Made by a program: the position numbers and the translations under genes | Notes under the pieces: model-generated | Told to the model about the DNA's origin: nothing | The model's database searches: none | Seen by the model: only the letters and a program-made list of their open reading frames with translations | Assembly: GCA_016350165.1 (NCBI GenBank) | Contig: CP066225.1 | Span: forward strand, 806,001-870,000 | DNA: 64,000 nt | Origin: Planctomycetota bacterium | GTDB lineage: Bacteria > Planctomycetota > Phycisphaerae > Phycisphaerales > Phycisphaeraceae | Direction of reading: 5' to 3' | Shown: positions 52,973 to 62,650 of the stretch, in pieces | How the letters are laid out: every line of letters starts with the position of its first letter | Position numbering within the stretch: the first letter of the stretch is position 1

Positions 52973-55275
52973 GAGTAAGGTCCGTTTATCGTAAGCTTGT
53001 TTTTGCGATGGTGATGATTGGCGTGTGCGCTTTTTGCATTGCAGAGCAAAGCCCCAGTTTATTGCTTATCATTGCAATCATTGGTGGGCTCTCATGGTGG
53101 GTCACTGAAGGCCCTCACGGAAAACCACTACCACGACCAATCATCGTCGCAGCATCTGCAGTTGTCATGATGTGGCTTCTGTTCGACATTTTCATCTTCC
53201 GCACCCACACACTTGTTGCGATGGGGCACTTTACAATTTGGCTACAACTCTTATTACTTTATTCGCCTAAAACTAATCGTGAATATGCACAGCTCATGAT
53301 CCTGAGCATATTACAAATGATTGGCGCAAGCACAATCTCAATCACCATGACGTATGGCATCATGCTCGCCATATACTGCGTTATCACACTTTTTACCATT
53401 CTGGTATTCCACTTAAAACTCACAAGTGATCGTCTGTATCAATCACGTAAAGATGCGGCTGTTGATGCAGACAAAGTATTACGCCCGATTGGCGTGACCA
53501 GCATTGGTATGGGTAAACATTTACGAAGAACAACGCTACTTTCTGGGACGGTGTGTGCTTCAATTGCAGTTTTTGTTTTCATGGGCATTCCTCGGAGCCC
53601 GGAAAGCAATTCCCTTAATCGTTTTGCAAGCTTCAGCAATAAAGTTCAAGCTGGCTTCAGCGACACAATCAACCTTAATCGAAAAGCTCCTCAGTCAAGC
53701 AGCAATACACCTGTTATCAACCTATCTGTTGAAAAAAATGGTAAAAATATAGGCTCAAGTGATCTTGCTTGGCTAATTCGTGGTGCTGTATTAGATCGCT
53801 ACAATATCCGTTCAAGACAGTGGGTGCGTGGCAATTATGTTCGCAATTTCGATCAAAGTTTTGATCTTGAATCAAACCAGATAACACTCGCCAAACTCAA
53901 GCAGAATACCGACGCTTACACTGCAACCATCACGTATCGTGGTACAGCGCCGCCGCAACTCTTCACGATGCCAAACATATTTCAGATCAACAGTAAAGCG
54001 ATTGATCGAGTTGCATTCAATCCGATAGATCAACAAATGCGCATGCTCAATGGCGACGATGAGGTCATGCAGTATTCATTTAAATGGACCGACTCACAAA
54101 CAAAACGAGTTGGCTTTGAATACGAAAAACAGGTAAAAGAAATCCGCGAAGTCATTGACTGGGACAATCGACCAAACCTACCAAACAATACAAGCATGTC
54201 CAACTGGTATGCCCGAACTTGGCACATTGCACCACGTGAAGTCTACTTACTCGCGCAGTCGATCATCAAAGAAAAAGGCCTAAAACGTCACCGCAATGCC
54301 CTTTCCTCTTCCGACGATTTAGCCATCGCAAAAGCGATTAAACAGTACCTGCAGACAAATTATCAATACTCACTACAGGGCCCATCTGGCGAAGACGCAG
54401 AATCACGTGTCGATCCGATCTTACGTTTCCTTTTCAATGACAAGAAAGGACACTGCGAACTCTTTGCAAGTGGTTACGCAGCTTTATGTCGATCATTAGG
54501 ACTGCAAACACGTGTCATCACTGGCTACCGTGCTGGCGAGTACAATGACCTCGGCGGCTATTACGTGATTAGAACAAGCGATGCACATGCATGGAATGAA
54601 ATCAAAATCAACAACACGTGGGTCACCATCGATTCAACCCCACCTGCCCAGCTTGCTCAACAGCACGCAGTAAGCACAGGTATCATCGGCTCGCTTCAAG
54701 AACTCTACGAATATTTCGACTACGTATGGCTTCGCTCTGTGGTCACCTTCGATCTCAAATCACAACGCAACTTACTCAGTTCCATCCGTGAGCTATTCAA
54801 TAGCGGCGACGATGGTTCCAAACCAGGCTTGTTCTACAGAATTTGGCGACAGTTCCTCAACACCCTGACATTCTTCAACTGGAACTACATCGTCATCGGC
54901 TTATGCGTCATCGTCATCATCGGCGTTCTCATCGTCTTCTTCTTCCTTCACGAAATCCAAACCAGACGCAAAGCAGCACAACTTCACCTCTCCTCATTAC
55001 CACGCAGCCAACAACGCTCACTCGCCAAGCAACTTGCTTTCTTCATCACCTTACAACAACTGCTTACCAAGCATGGTCACTCACGCAAATCGTGGCAAAG
55101 CCCCATGCAATTTGCTAACCAATTAACCGCTCAGAATCCACAACGCTATCAATCTGTGAAGAAGCTCACACAGATTTTCTACGATATCAGGTACGGCAAT
55201 CGCCCACTCGATGAAAGCCGCAAGTCCATCGTTGACAGTGAATTAGAAAACCTTCAGCACACCCTCACCAGCTAA
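52969..55275 (+). CDS. TgpA-like membrane transglutaminase
   Basis: The 768-residue protein has about six N-terminal membrane helices (DUF3488-like, residues 10-200), an extracytoplasmic transglutaminase core with the catalytic triad C496 (KGHCELFASGYA), H540 (DAHAWNE) and D555 (TIDSTPP), a further membrane helix (about 640-662) and a C-terminal cytoplasmic DUF4129-like segment (R/K-rich, helical). This is the layout of TgpA, which acts with the DUF58 partner. The first codons overlap the stop of the DUF58 gene. The region 55276-55499 holds no further gene. Confidence 0.85.
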   Translation: MRVRSVYRKLVFAMVMIGVCAFCIAEQSPSLLLIIAIIGGLSWWVTEGPHGKPLPRPIIVAASAVVMMWLLFDIFIFRTHTLVAMGHFTIWLQLLLLYSPKTNREYAQLMILSILQMIGASTISITMTYGIMLAIYCVITLFTILVFHLKLTSDRLYQSRKDAAVDADKVLRPIGVTSIGMGKHLRRTTLLSGTVCASIAVFVFMGIPRSPESNSLNRFASFSNKVQAGFSDTINLNRKAPQSSSNTPVINLSVEKNGKNIGSSDLAWLIRGAVLDRYNIRSRQWVRGNYVRNFDQSFDLESNQITLAKLKQNTDAYTATITYRGTAPPQLFTMPNIFQINSKAIDRVAFNPIDQQMRMLNGDDEVMQYSFKWTDSQTKRVGFEYEKQVKEIREVIDWDNRPNLPNNTSMSNWYARTWHIAPREVYLLAQSIIKEKGLKRHRNALSSSDDLAIAKAIKQYLQTNYQYSLQGPSGEDAESRVDPILRFLFNDKKGHCELFASGYAALCRSLGLQTRVITGYRAGEYNDLGGYYVIRTSDAHAWNEIKINNTWVTIDSTPPAQLAQQHAVSTGIIGSLQELYEYFDYVWLRSVVTFDLKSQRNLLSSIRELFNSGDDGSKPGLFYRIWRQFLNTLTFFNWNYIVIGLCVIVIIGVLIVFFFLHEIQTRRKAAQLHLSSLPRSQQRSLAKQLAFFITLQQLLTKHGHSRKSWQSPMQFANQLTAQNPQRYQSVKKLTQIFYDIRYGNRPLDESRKSIVDSELENLQHTLTS

Positions 55276-55499
55276 ATCCCAACCCAAAACATGCTTTTTC
55301 TGCTGTTTATCCACGCTCTTTCCGATGAAATTTTGGTAGCAATCACATAAAAGTCAGGTCATCATACTGAGGATACAATCACACATAGCCGCCCAACCTC
55401 AGCGGCCAGCCCCCTCATCGACTCATGGGAAGGTGTGATCGCCAGCATGGATGCACGCGAGCCTGTTTTGACAATTCCACAAAAGAGAACACTTGGGTA

Positions 55500-57476
55500 A
55501 TGCCTGAGTCCAGATTCCATAACAAAAATAGACAGCAACTCGACCGAACCATGTTCTATGGCGGGCAATGGTACGCGCTGACTGAAAATAATCCCTCACC
55601 TTCCTCACCTGATCCGGATCAACCTCAATCAAACGTCCCCTCCTCGGACAACGATCTCACCCCACCCGTATCCAGTGGCTCAACCGGCAAACAACCTTCA
55701 TTACCTCAACACGATTCATCACACACAACGCCTCGCCGTCGTGATATCTCCAAACCTCCACGTAGTCGCAGCAAAGTTGCCATGTGGCTCACACTCGTTG
55801 CTTGCATCGTTCTAACAGCAGTACCTATTTTCATCGACTTCAACTCAGGCAGCGTCATCGAAAAAGAAGAAGCACGCACCATCTGGACCAGTATCGAAAC
55901 CTGGGAACTAATGAAAGCGATGCCCTTCACGCAACTCGCACTTGATCCATTCGTTCCTGTTTACAATGCACGCACACAACTCACCGCTCCCCCCGCGGGC
56001 AATTGGCTTCAAATCATCACCTTCGCCATCGATGATTTCTTCACTGAAAAACTCACAACGGCTGACTACATTTCCGATGCCCGATTAACCAGTGCAATCT
56101 TCGCACTCCTCGCGGTCGCTGCCGTCTACTGGATCGGCTTTTCCATCGGTGGCAATTGGCTAACAGCCGTTTTCGCTGCAGGCATTCTCGCCTCCAATCC
56201 TATCTTCCTCTACTACGCAAGACTCGGCACATCCGACATGCCCACCACCTCTTTCATGATCCTATCCATCGCAGGTGCACTCTGGGCCGTCAGACCTCTC
56301 AGACCAACTGCCGTCCTCGGGCGTCAAGCACTCGGCTGGACTTTCTGTGGCCTCATGATGGGGCTCGCAATCCTCTCAGGTGGCCCCGCCCTCATCGGAC
56401 CAATCCTCCTTCCACTCTTTGTCATCATGCTCATGTGCCCGCACCGCGCCTCTCACCTGCTCGGCCTCCTCGCTGCTGTACTCATCGCCGCACTCCTCAT
56501 GGCCCCATGGATCGTCTACGTTCAATACGGCGAGAACCCCGCCACATGGACCGACTGGACACGCACTATCCTCCCAACCAACCTCGCATCACTCCAAAAC
56601 ATCGGAAAGCTCGCCATACCTCGACTCGGCATCCTCTTCCTCGCCTCAACACCATGGATCTTCTGGCTCATCGGCGGTATCGGGCAACCATTCTCAGCCT
56701 CATCCGTTGGTTCACGCCTCAGGCTCTTCCTTGGCTGGTCTTGGTTCATCATTGCTGTCATCTTCCTCGTCATGCGACCCACTCACCACCTCACACAAGC
56801 CACCCTCCTCGTCCTCCCAGTCATCGCCGTCATGCTCGCACAGATGTTCCGCCAATACACGATCCTCTCCGCTACCGGTCGATACCCACGCCTTTGGCGT
56901 TCCCTCCGTTGGCCACACGTCGGTCTCCTGCTCATCTTCTCAATCTTCCTGCCCACTGCCATCTTCTTCGAACCACTCCTCCTCCAATACGGCTACACAA
57001 ACGTCAACTTCGCTGAAACCATGCACTGGACCTATTGTGCAGGCCTCGCGTTCGCACTCCTCGCACTCCTCTTCATCTCAGCACGTGCAGCATTCAAACA
57101 CTTCCCCACGACAGCCGTTATCACATGGTCCCTCTGGGGCATTCTCGCTTTCGCCGCACTCATCGTCCCACTCGTCCGAGGGCCACTCTACATCTCAACC
57201 ATCAAATACAACGCTGAACAGATCGCTCATCTCACCGCAAACAGCGACCAGCTCTACTACCTCGGCGGCCAACCTGACCCTATCCTCATCCTCTACGTCG
57301 GCGAGAAAATTCAACCCATCTCCAAAGCCAACGCCGAAGAACTCCTCCAAGACGGCGGAACCATCTACCTCCTCACCCCTGAAATCAACCCCGACGATAT
57401 GCCTCGCAATTACATCAATCAGGGCAATTTTCCCAATGCAGGTGTCCAACTATGGCGCGGACAAACACGATTCTAA
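55500..57476 (+). CDS. ArnT/PMT-type membrane glycosyltransferase
   Basis: The product is about 658 residues from ATG 55500 (longer frames start at 55425 without support). A hydrophilic Pro/Ser/Gln-rich N-terminal segment of about 85 residues is followed by multi-pass membrane helices. The first extracytoplasmic loop has the typical acidic EKEEARTIWTS and later the GTSDMPTTSF segment; these resemble ArnT/PMT (GT39/GT83) enzymes that transfer sugar from a polyprenyl phosphate donor. The C-terminal 80 residues are soluble. The next gene is a DPM1-like GT2 that could make such a donor. A long second frame on the same strand (56380-57552) is only a shadow. Confidence 0.8.
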   Translation: MPESRFHNKNRQQLDRTMFYGGQWYALTENNPSPSSPDPDQPQSNVPSSDNDLTPPVSSGSTGKQPSLPQHDSSHTTPRRRDISKPPRSRSKVAMWLTLVACIVLTAVPIFIDFNSGSVIEKEEARTIWTSIETWELMKAMPFTQLALDPFVPVYNARTQLTAPPAGNWLQIITFAIDDFFTEKLTTADYISDARLTSAIFALLAVAAVYWIGFSIGGNWLTAVFAAGILASNPIFLYYARLGTSDMPTTSFMILSIAGALWAVRPLRPTAVLGRQALGWTFCGLMMGLAILSGGPALIGPILLPLFVIMLMCPHRASHLLGLLAAVLIAALLMAPWIVYVQYGENPATWTDWTRTILPTNLASLQNIGKLAIPRLGILFLASTPWIFWLIGGIGQPFSASSVGSRLRLFLGWSWFIIAVIFLVMRPTHHLTQATLLVLPVIAVMLAQMFRQYTILSATGRYPRLWRSLRWPHVGLLLIFSIFLPTAIFFEPLLLQYGYTNVNFAETMHWTYCAGLAFALLALLFISARAAFKHFPTTAVITWSLWGILAFAALIVPLVRGPLYISTIKYNAEQIAHLTANSDQLYYLGGQPDPILILYVGEKIQPISKANAEELLQDGGTIYLLTPEINPDDMPRNYINQGNFPNAGVQLWRGQTRF

Positions 57477-57552
57477 ACAATCAGATACAATATCCGCCTA
57501 TCAGATTGGCTACACCCCAAAAATACACGCCCTCATAACAAAGAGCGAACAC

Positions 57553-58302
57553 ATGAGCGATTCAACCAAATACGACCTCTCTATCGTCATCCCTGCACTC
57601 AATGAGCAGGACAATGTCGAACCATTAGTGACCGAAGTCGAAAACAACGTCCGTGGCAAAGGCATCAATGCCGAGCTCGTCTACGTCGACGATGGCTCCA
57701 CCGACAACACGCTCCCAAATCTCAAAGAACTCCAAAAGACTCGCCCTTGGCTCGTCATCCTCACACGTCCAAAAGCTCAAGGCCAATCCTCAGCTATGTT
57801 CGCCGGCATCCAAGCCGCATCAGGTGAATTCACTGCCACACTCGACGCAGACCTACAGAACGATCCTGCCGACCTCACCAAGATGTATCAGATGATTCAG
57901 GACGATCCTTCCATCGACATGGTGCAAGGTGACCGTTCACGCAATCGTCAGGACAATATCATCCGCAAAATCACCTCCATCATCGGCCGCAAAATGCGTC
58001 TCATGATTCTCGGCGACAAAGTCCGTGACACCGGCTGCTCAGGCCGCGTCCTCCGCTCTTCCATCGCCAAGCAATACCCACTCCAGTACAAAGGCGTTCA
58101 CCGCTTCCTCCCGGCCTACGCTAATATGCTCGGCGCTAAGGTCGTTGAACTCCAAGTCACCCACCGTGCACGCGTTGCTGGCGAAACAAAATACGGCTTC
58201 GGTATCCTCACACGTGGCTGGTCCGGCTTCTGGGATCTCTTCGCCGTCCGCTGGATGTTCAAACGCCACCGCGACACATCCGTCCAACGCATCGATGCCT
58301 AA
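57553..58302 (+). CDS. Polyprenyl-phosphate glycosyltransferase (DPM1/ArnC-like GT2)
   Basis: The real start is ATG 57553 (249 residues); the much longer frame from 56380 comes from an overlapping, Ser/His-rich shadow frame inside the gene upstream. The GT2 signature is clear: LSIVIPALNEQDN, YVDDGSTDNT, ATLDADLQNDP (D-x-D), KAQGQSSAMFAGIQAA, VQGDRSRNRQDNIIRKI, and RAGETKY-like acceptor region. It likely makes a polyprenyl-phosphate-linked sugar, here perhaps for the ArnT-like transferase. The TAA stop starts a CTAA-N7-TTAG motif. Confidence 0.85.
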   Translation: MSDSTKYDLSIVIPALNEQDNVEPLVTEVENNVRGKGINAELVYVDDGSTDNTLPNLKELQKTRPWLVILTRPKAQGQSSAMFAGIQAASGEFTATLDADLQNDPADLTKMYQMIQDDPSIDMVQGDRSRNRQDNIIRKITSIIGRKMRLMILGDKVRDTGCSGRVLRSSIAKQYPLQYKGVHRFLPAYANMLGAKVVELQVTHRARVAGETKYGFGILTRGWSGFWDLFAVRWMFKRHRDTSVQRIDA

Positions 58303-58358
58303 CCATAAGTTAGAACTGATTATCACAAACTGCGAGCCTACTCACTCGCAGTTTTTTA
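58299..58358 (+). terminator. CTAA-N7-TTAG palindrome plus terminator of the GT2 gene
   Basis: CTAACCATAAGTTAG (58299-58313) at the stop is followed by an intrinsic terminator AACTGCGAG/CTCGCAGTT with T6 (58329-58358). Confidence 0.75.
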
Positions 58359-58460
58359 TTACACATACTTAACACATCAACATTCCCATTGACCTCACTG
58401 TGTATTTCCACCACAATCACAACCAACCCTCACAAATCAACTAAAATAAGCGAGAACCAA

Positions 58461-59591
58461 ATGACTAAGATGATCTCATCTATCCGCCTAGTCTTGATCT
58501 TACTCGTCACACTAACTCTCCTTCCGCATACCGCACACGCACAAGACAACCAAGATCAAAACAAACAGAAATTCAACCCCGCCACCTTTCATGGCATCAA
58601 TCCAGGCGCCCCCATCTGGGATGACAAAATCAAACTCACCAAAACCAAAGCACGACAAATCGCCTCCACTGGCACACGTGCAATCCGCATCAACTTCCGA
58701 TTAGACGGCCACGAAACGTGGACCCCTGCTCTACTCAAAAAGTATGACGTCATCATACGCACAGCAAAATCCGCGCGTTTCGAAATCCTCGGCCTCGTCT
58801 GCAACGAAGCAACCGCTGGCGGACAAAAAGCATGGAACGACACCTCTAAAGGCGCCAACAACAAATTCGTCAATGACTTCGCAGCAAACACCGCACTACT
58901 CGCAGAACGCTACAAACATCAAATCAAAACATGGGAAATCTGGAACGAACCCGATGCATGGGACAACAACAAGTTTCGCACCCAACCACAAAAAGCTGGC
59001 CTCACCTACATCCTCCCAGAAGTCCTCGCCCACATGCTCGTCGAAACAAATCTCGCTTTACGCAATACCAAGTCAGGTGATCTCATCAAAGATCACGACA
59101 TTAAATTCGTAACAGGCGGCCTCTTCGCTCACGACATCGGCGGCAGCTTCAGTACCTCCGCGCCATACCTTCAGGAACTCTACAACCAGTCCGCAATCTT
59201 CAACGATTTCAAAAACAAAACAGGCAAAGCCTACCCTTGGGACATGCTCGGTTACCACTTCTACATTGACCAAGGCAAGCAACTCGACGCTAAAAAACTC
59301 GGTAAATACCTCAACGAAATCACAAAAACAGCCAGAAAAAACAACGATCCAAGCAACATGCTTATCACCGAATTCGGATGGCACACCGACGCCATCTCTC
59401 AGGATATGCAAAGCACTAACCTTGCCATCACCTACAACGTCTTATCCAAACGCAAAGACATCGTCGGCACATATTGGTATCAATGGATCGATGAACCCTC
59501 ACAAAGCCGCGGCCTCGTCAAATCCAACATCAAACAACCTAAAAAAGCTCTCAAAGAATTCAAAGCACGCTGCCAAGGCAAAAAGAAATAA
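58461..59591 (+). CDS. Secreted GH-A-type glycoside hydrolase-like protein (paralog 1)
   Basis: The 376-residue protein has a signal peptide (1-25, ending AHA). A TIM-barrel-type sequence begins FHGINPGAPIWDDKIKLTK. WEIWNEPDAW contains E163 as the predicted acid/base, and ITEFGW contains E304 as the predicted nucleophile, the two-glutamate pattern of retaining clan GH-A enzymes. YPWDMLGYHFYIDQG and TYWYQWIDEP are shared with the three paralogs downstream. I cannot name the family or substrate. The ATG start is preceded by GAGAACCAA. The terminator at 59617 separates it from the next gene. Confidence 0.78.
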   Translation: MTKMISSIRLVLILLVTLTLLPHTAHAQDNQDQNKQKFNPATFHGINPGAPIWDDKIKLTKTKARQIASTGTRAIRINFRLDGHETWTPALLKKYDVIIRTAKSARFEILGLVCNEATAGGQKAWNDTSKGANNKFVNDFAANTALLAERYKHQIKTWEIWNEPDAWDNNKFRTQPQKAGLTYILPEVLAHMLVETNLALRNTKSGDLIKDHDIKFVTGGLFAHDIGGSFSTSAPYLQELYNQSAIFNDFKNKTGKAYPWDMLGYHFYIDQGKQLDAKKLGKYLNEITKTARKNNDPSNMLITEFGWHTDAISQDMQSTNLAITYNVLSKRKDIVGTYWYQWIDEPSQSRGLVKSNIKQPKKALKEFKARCQGKKK

Positions 59592-59616
59592 CACATCACC
59601 AACAGCACAATCCCAA

Positions 59617-59652
59617 AAGAACGGCGAACATCAACATTTGCCGTTCTTTTTT
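59617..59652 (+). terminator. Intrinsic terminator of paralog 1
   Basis: AGAACGGC/GCCGTTCT with a partly paired interior and a T6 tract. The 490 bp after it, to 60144, are AT-rich with no gene that I can support. Confidence 0.75.
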
Positions 59653-60144
59653 ATTTCTCTCATAACACTTCACATGCTTCATAACAATTGGTGCACACAT
59701 CCCAACCACCGACTTCCTCAATAGACAACGCATCCCCCCTTCCCCAGTACACTCAAAAACCAACCAAGCCAAAAGCTCACATCACTCGCACTCCAAGCCA
59801 GTATCCATAGTTACCCACAAATCTACCACATCTTCCTCACCACCCTCAGCCCCAATGCTGACACCATAAAGCCTGCAAACAACCCCTAATAGATACAAAT
59901 GATAATGGCTTACTGAAATAGCACCAATAACCAACAAATAAGCAAGTTCAAAGCACAAAACTACAAAATAACAAGTTAACAATACACTTTTTCACATATA
60001 AAACCGTTTTTATCCAAAAAAATATCAGATACACAGACTTTCTGATTGACCTGAGAACGTTTTTATACCAAAATCTCATTTGTAGCCTAAAAGATACAAA
60101 TCGCCGCCAACGATTTTCAATCTCTCCCCCGAAAGGCCTCCCGC

Positions 60145-61314
60145 ATGACATGCGTTTATCGTTACCACAAACACACAACTCCGCTACTGCTCACACTCAT
60201 GCTCTCCCTCCCCGCAACCCTCTCCGCACAGCAATCAGAAACCACACGCCCCATCCAATCAAGTAACGATATCGCCCAACTCAACAACGCAAACCTCAAC
60301 CAGCAATCGATCACGATCCAAGCTAAGAACAAACTCGACTTCGCTCGACCTCACCAAACTGTCGAACTCCCATGGGCTGAAATTACTTCACGCCTCCCCA
60401 AAGCCACACCAGACAACATCCTCGTCACCGACTCAAACTCAAACAAACCACTACTCTCACAAGTCATCGACAACGACAATGATCAAACCCCCGATCAACT
60501 GCTCTTTCAAGCTTCATTCATGCCTAATGAATCTCGATCGATCACAATCGCAACGCTCAACGAAGATCTCGCAAAACCGAAATCACAAGTGACCACGAAC
60601 TTCATTCCCAGTGCAGACAGCTTCTACATTTGGGAAAACGATCGTGTCTCATTCCGTCTCTTTGGCCCATCACCAGTCCACCGCACACCAACTGCAAGCG
60701 GCCTTGATGCATGGCTCAAAAACAACTCATTCGGATACACAAAACTCAGCAAAAACTTAGGGGCTGGCAGCTTCGCAATCTTTCACGAAGAAAAGCTTTA
60801 CCGCCCACTACAGTTCTTGGAATTCAAAACATTCGCGCAAGGCCCACTTCGCGTGCAATTCCAACTCAAATACGCACCCATCCGCACACCACAAGCAAAA
60901 ATCTCACTCAAACAAACAATCTCACTCGACGCAAACACACACTTCACACGCATCACAAACGAACTCACTGCAGACAACCCTGACCTCGACACAATCGTCG
61001 TCGCACCAGGCATCTGCCTCAACGCATCAGATGACACAACCTATTCAACCTCCGAAGCCATCTCCTGTTGGCAACCCTCAGCCGCCGAAGATCAACAGCT
61101 TGGCCTCGCACTCATTCCCCACGCATCCTCAACCTCAACCACACAACCCAAACAACTCATCGCACTCTCAAAAATCCCGATAAACAAACCATTCACTTAC
61201 GAAGCCGGGGCCGCTTGGTCAAAGCAATCCGAATTCAAAGATCACAACGAATGGTTCAAATACATACAGCAAAAAGCCTGGTCGGTACGATCACCAATCC
61301 AAATCACTTGGTAA
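60145..61314 (+). CDS. DUF4861-like secreted protein
   Basis: The 389-residue protein has a signal peptide (about 1-28, ending LSA) and a beta-rich body. Stretches typical of DUF4861 are FYIWENDRVSFRLFGPSPVHR, TASGLDAWLKNN and SVRSPIQITW at the end. DUF4861 proteins occur in polysaccharide utilisation clusters; their activity is not established to my knowledge. It sits between two glycoside hydrolase-like paralogs, and paralog 2 begins 50 bp downstream with no terminator between, so the pair may be one transcript. GAAAGG stands about 9 bases before the ATG. Confidence 0.65.
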   Translation: MTCVYRYHKHTTPLLLTLMLSLPATLSAQQSETTRPIQSSNDIAQLNNANLNQQSITIQAKNKLDFARPHQTVELPWAEITSRLPKATPDNILVTDSNSNKPLLSQVIDNDNDQTPDQLLFQASFMPNESRSITIATLNEDLAKPKSQVTTNFIPSADSFYIWENDRVSFRLFGPSPVHRTPTASGLDAWLKNNSFGYTKLSKNLGAGSFAIFHEEKLYRPLQFLEFKTFAQGPLRVQFQLKYAPIRTPQAKISLKQTISLDANTHFTRITNELTADNPDLDTIVVAPGICLNASDDTTYSTSEAISCWQPSAAEDQQLGLALIPHASSTSTTQPKQLIALSKIPINKPFTYEAGAAWSKQSEFKDHNEWFKYIQQKAWSVRSPIQITW

Positions 61315-61363
61315 AAGTACCTCTTTCCAGTCATCCTTAATGCACCAGACAGGGAGCTTAAAA

Positions 61364-62479
61364 TTGAACAAACGCTTCGGAATTTCAAGCCTTATCACAG
61401 CCTCAATGCTTAGCCTCGCGCTGCTTGCACCATCCGCATCAGCTCAAAGCGCAAAGCGTGATATCGACCACGCCACCTTCCACGGCGTCAACGCGGGTGC
61501 TCCAATCTGGGAAACAAACATTCGTCTCAACAAACAGAAAATCGAAGAAATCGCATCATCAGGCACACGCGCTATCCGCGTTAACTTCCGCCTCGATCAT
61601 GGCTACGAACAATGGGACGAAGAACTTCTCAAACAATACGACTACATTATTAACACCGCTCGCGCAGCCGATCTGCAAATCCTCGGCCTCATGTGCAACG
61701 AAGCAACCTCAGGCGGCCAAAAAGGCTGGAACGACACCTCAAAAGGTGCAAAAAACAAGTACGTACAAGACTTCGCAAAAAATGCTGCTCTACTCGCAAA
61801 CCGCTACAAAGACAGCATCAACACATGGGAAATTTGGAACGAACCCGGTGCATGGAATAATCCAAACTACGTCAACGATCCTCAAAACGCAGGTATCACA
61901 TACATTCTTCCAGAAGTCTATGCTCACATGCTAGTCGAAACGAACCTCGCACTACGCAACTCAAGAAACGGCAACCTCATCGAAAAATACGATATCAAAC
62001 TCGTAACAGGTGGCCTCTTTGCACACGACATCGCAGGCAACTTCAGCACAGGCTCACCATATATCCAGGATGTCTACAACCAGAAAAAAACTTTCAAAGC
62101 TTTCCAAGCAAAAACAGGTAAAAAATATCCTTGGGATATCTTCGGTTACCACTTCTATATCAGCCAAGGCACAAAGCTTGATCCTGCTTATCTCAACCGT
62201 TACTTCGACGACATCATAAAAACCGTCAGAGCCAACGGCGACAAAAGCAACATGCTCATCACTGAATTCGGTTGGCCAACCATCTCACTCGATGAAGAAG
62301 GTCAAGCAGAAAACCTCGCAATCACATACGACGTCATGGAATCACGCGATGATGTTGCCGGTTCATACTGGTACCAGTGGCTTGATGAACCTGAAGAACG
62401 CCGTGGCCTCATTTACGACAATGTCAAGAATCCTAAAAAAGCTTACATCGAATTCCAAAAGCGATGTAACCAGAAATAA
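61364..62479 (+). CDS. Secreted GH-A-type glycoside hydrolase-like protein (paralog 2)
   Basis: TTG 61364 with GGGAG seven bases upstream starts a clean signal peptide (ending SASA), giving about 371 residues; ATG 61340 is the longer alternative. It keeps every motif of paralog 1: FHGVNAGAPIWE, CNEATSGGQKGWNDTSKGA, WEIWNEPGAW, TYILPEVYAHMLVETNLALRN, GGLFAHDI, YPWDIFGYHFYI, ITEFGW and SYWYQWLDEP. Both predicted catalytic glutamates are present. This makes an active enzyme likely, with the same unknown substrate. Confidence 0.78.
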   Translation: MNKRFGISSLITASMLSLALLAPSASAQSAKRDIDHATFHGVNAGAPIWETNIRLNKQKIEEIASSGTRAIRVNFRLDHGYEQWDEELLKQYDYIINTARAADLQILGLMCNEATSGGQKGWNDTSKGAKNKYVQDFAKNAALLANRYKDSINTWEIWNEPGAWNNPNYVNDPQNAGITYILPEVYAHMLVETNLALRNSRNGNLIEKYDIKLVTGGLFAHDIAGNFSTGSPYIQDVYNQKKTFKAFQAKTGKKYPWDIFGYHFYISQGTKLDPAYLNRYFDDIIKTVRANGDKSNMLITEFGWPTISLDEEGQAENLAITYDVMESRDDVAGSYWYQWLDEPEERRGLIYDNVKNPKKAYIEFQKRCNQK

Positions 62480-62520
62480 TAAACGCTAATACAGCGACAA
62501 GCTGTCAAGTCATACAGGCT

Positions 62521-62556
62521 CGGGGACTATCTCACGATAGTCCCCGTACCTCTTTT
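62521..62556 (+). terminator. Intrinsic terminator of paralog 2
   Basis: GGGGACTATC/GATAGTCCCC perfect 10-bp stem, followed by a short interrupted T-tract (CCTCTTTT). Confidence 0.7.
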
Positions 62557-62650
62557 AAAAACCTTCATATACAGTAAAATCTAAACACTCATAAAAAACC
62601 AAATACCGACTTTCGCCTGTTACACGCCTAACTTTACGTGAGAGAACCAA

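Noticed and set aside
56380-57552. Long Ser/His-rich open frame extending the GT2 gene upstream to 640 residues
   Set aside because: It overlaps the ArnT-like membrane protein in another frame, has shadow-like composition, and the GT2 domain starts exactly at ATG 57553.
18887-58313. CTAA-N7-TTAG as LexA boxes
   Set aside because: It does not match the LexA consensus sites I know (such as CTGT-N8-ACAG), and many copies lie deep inside coding regions.
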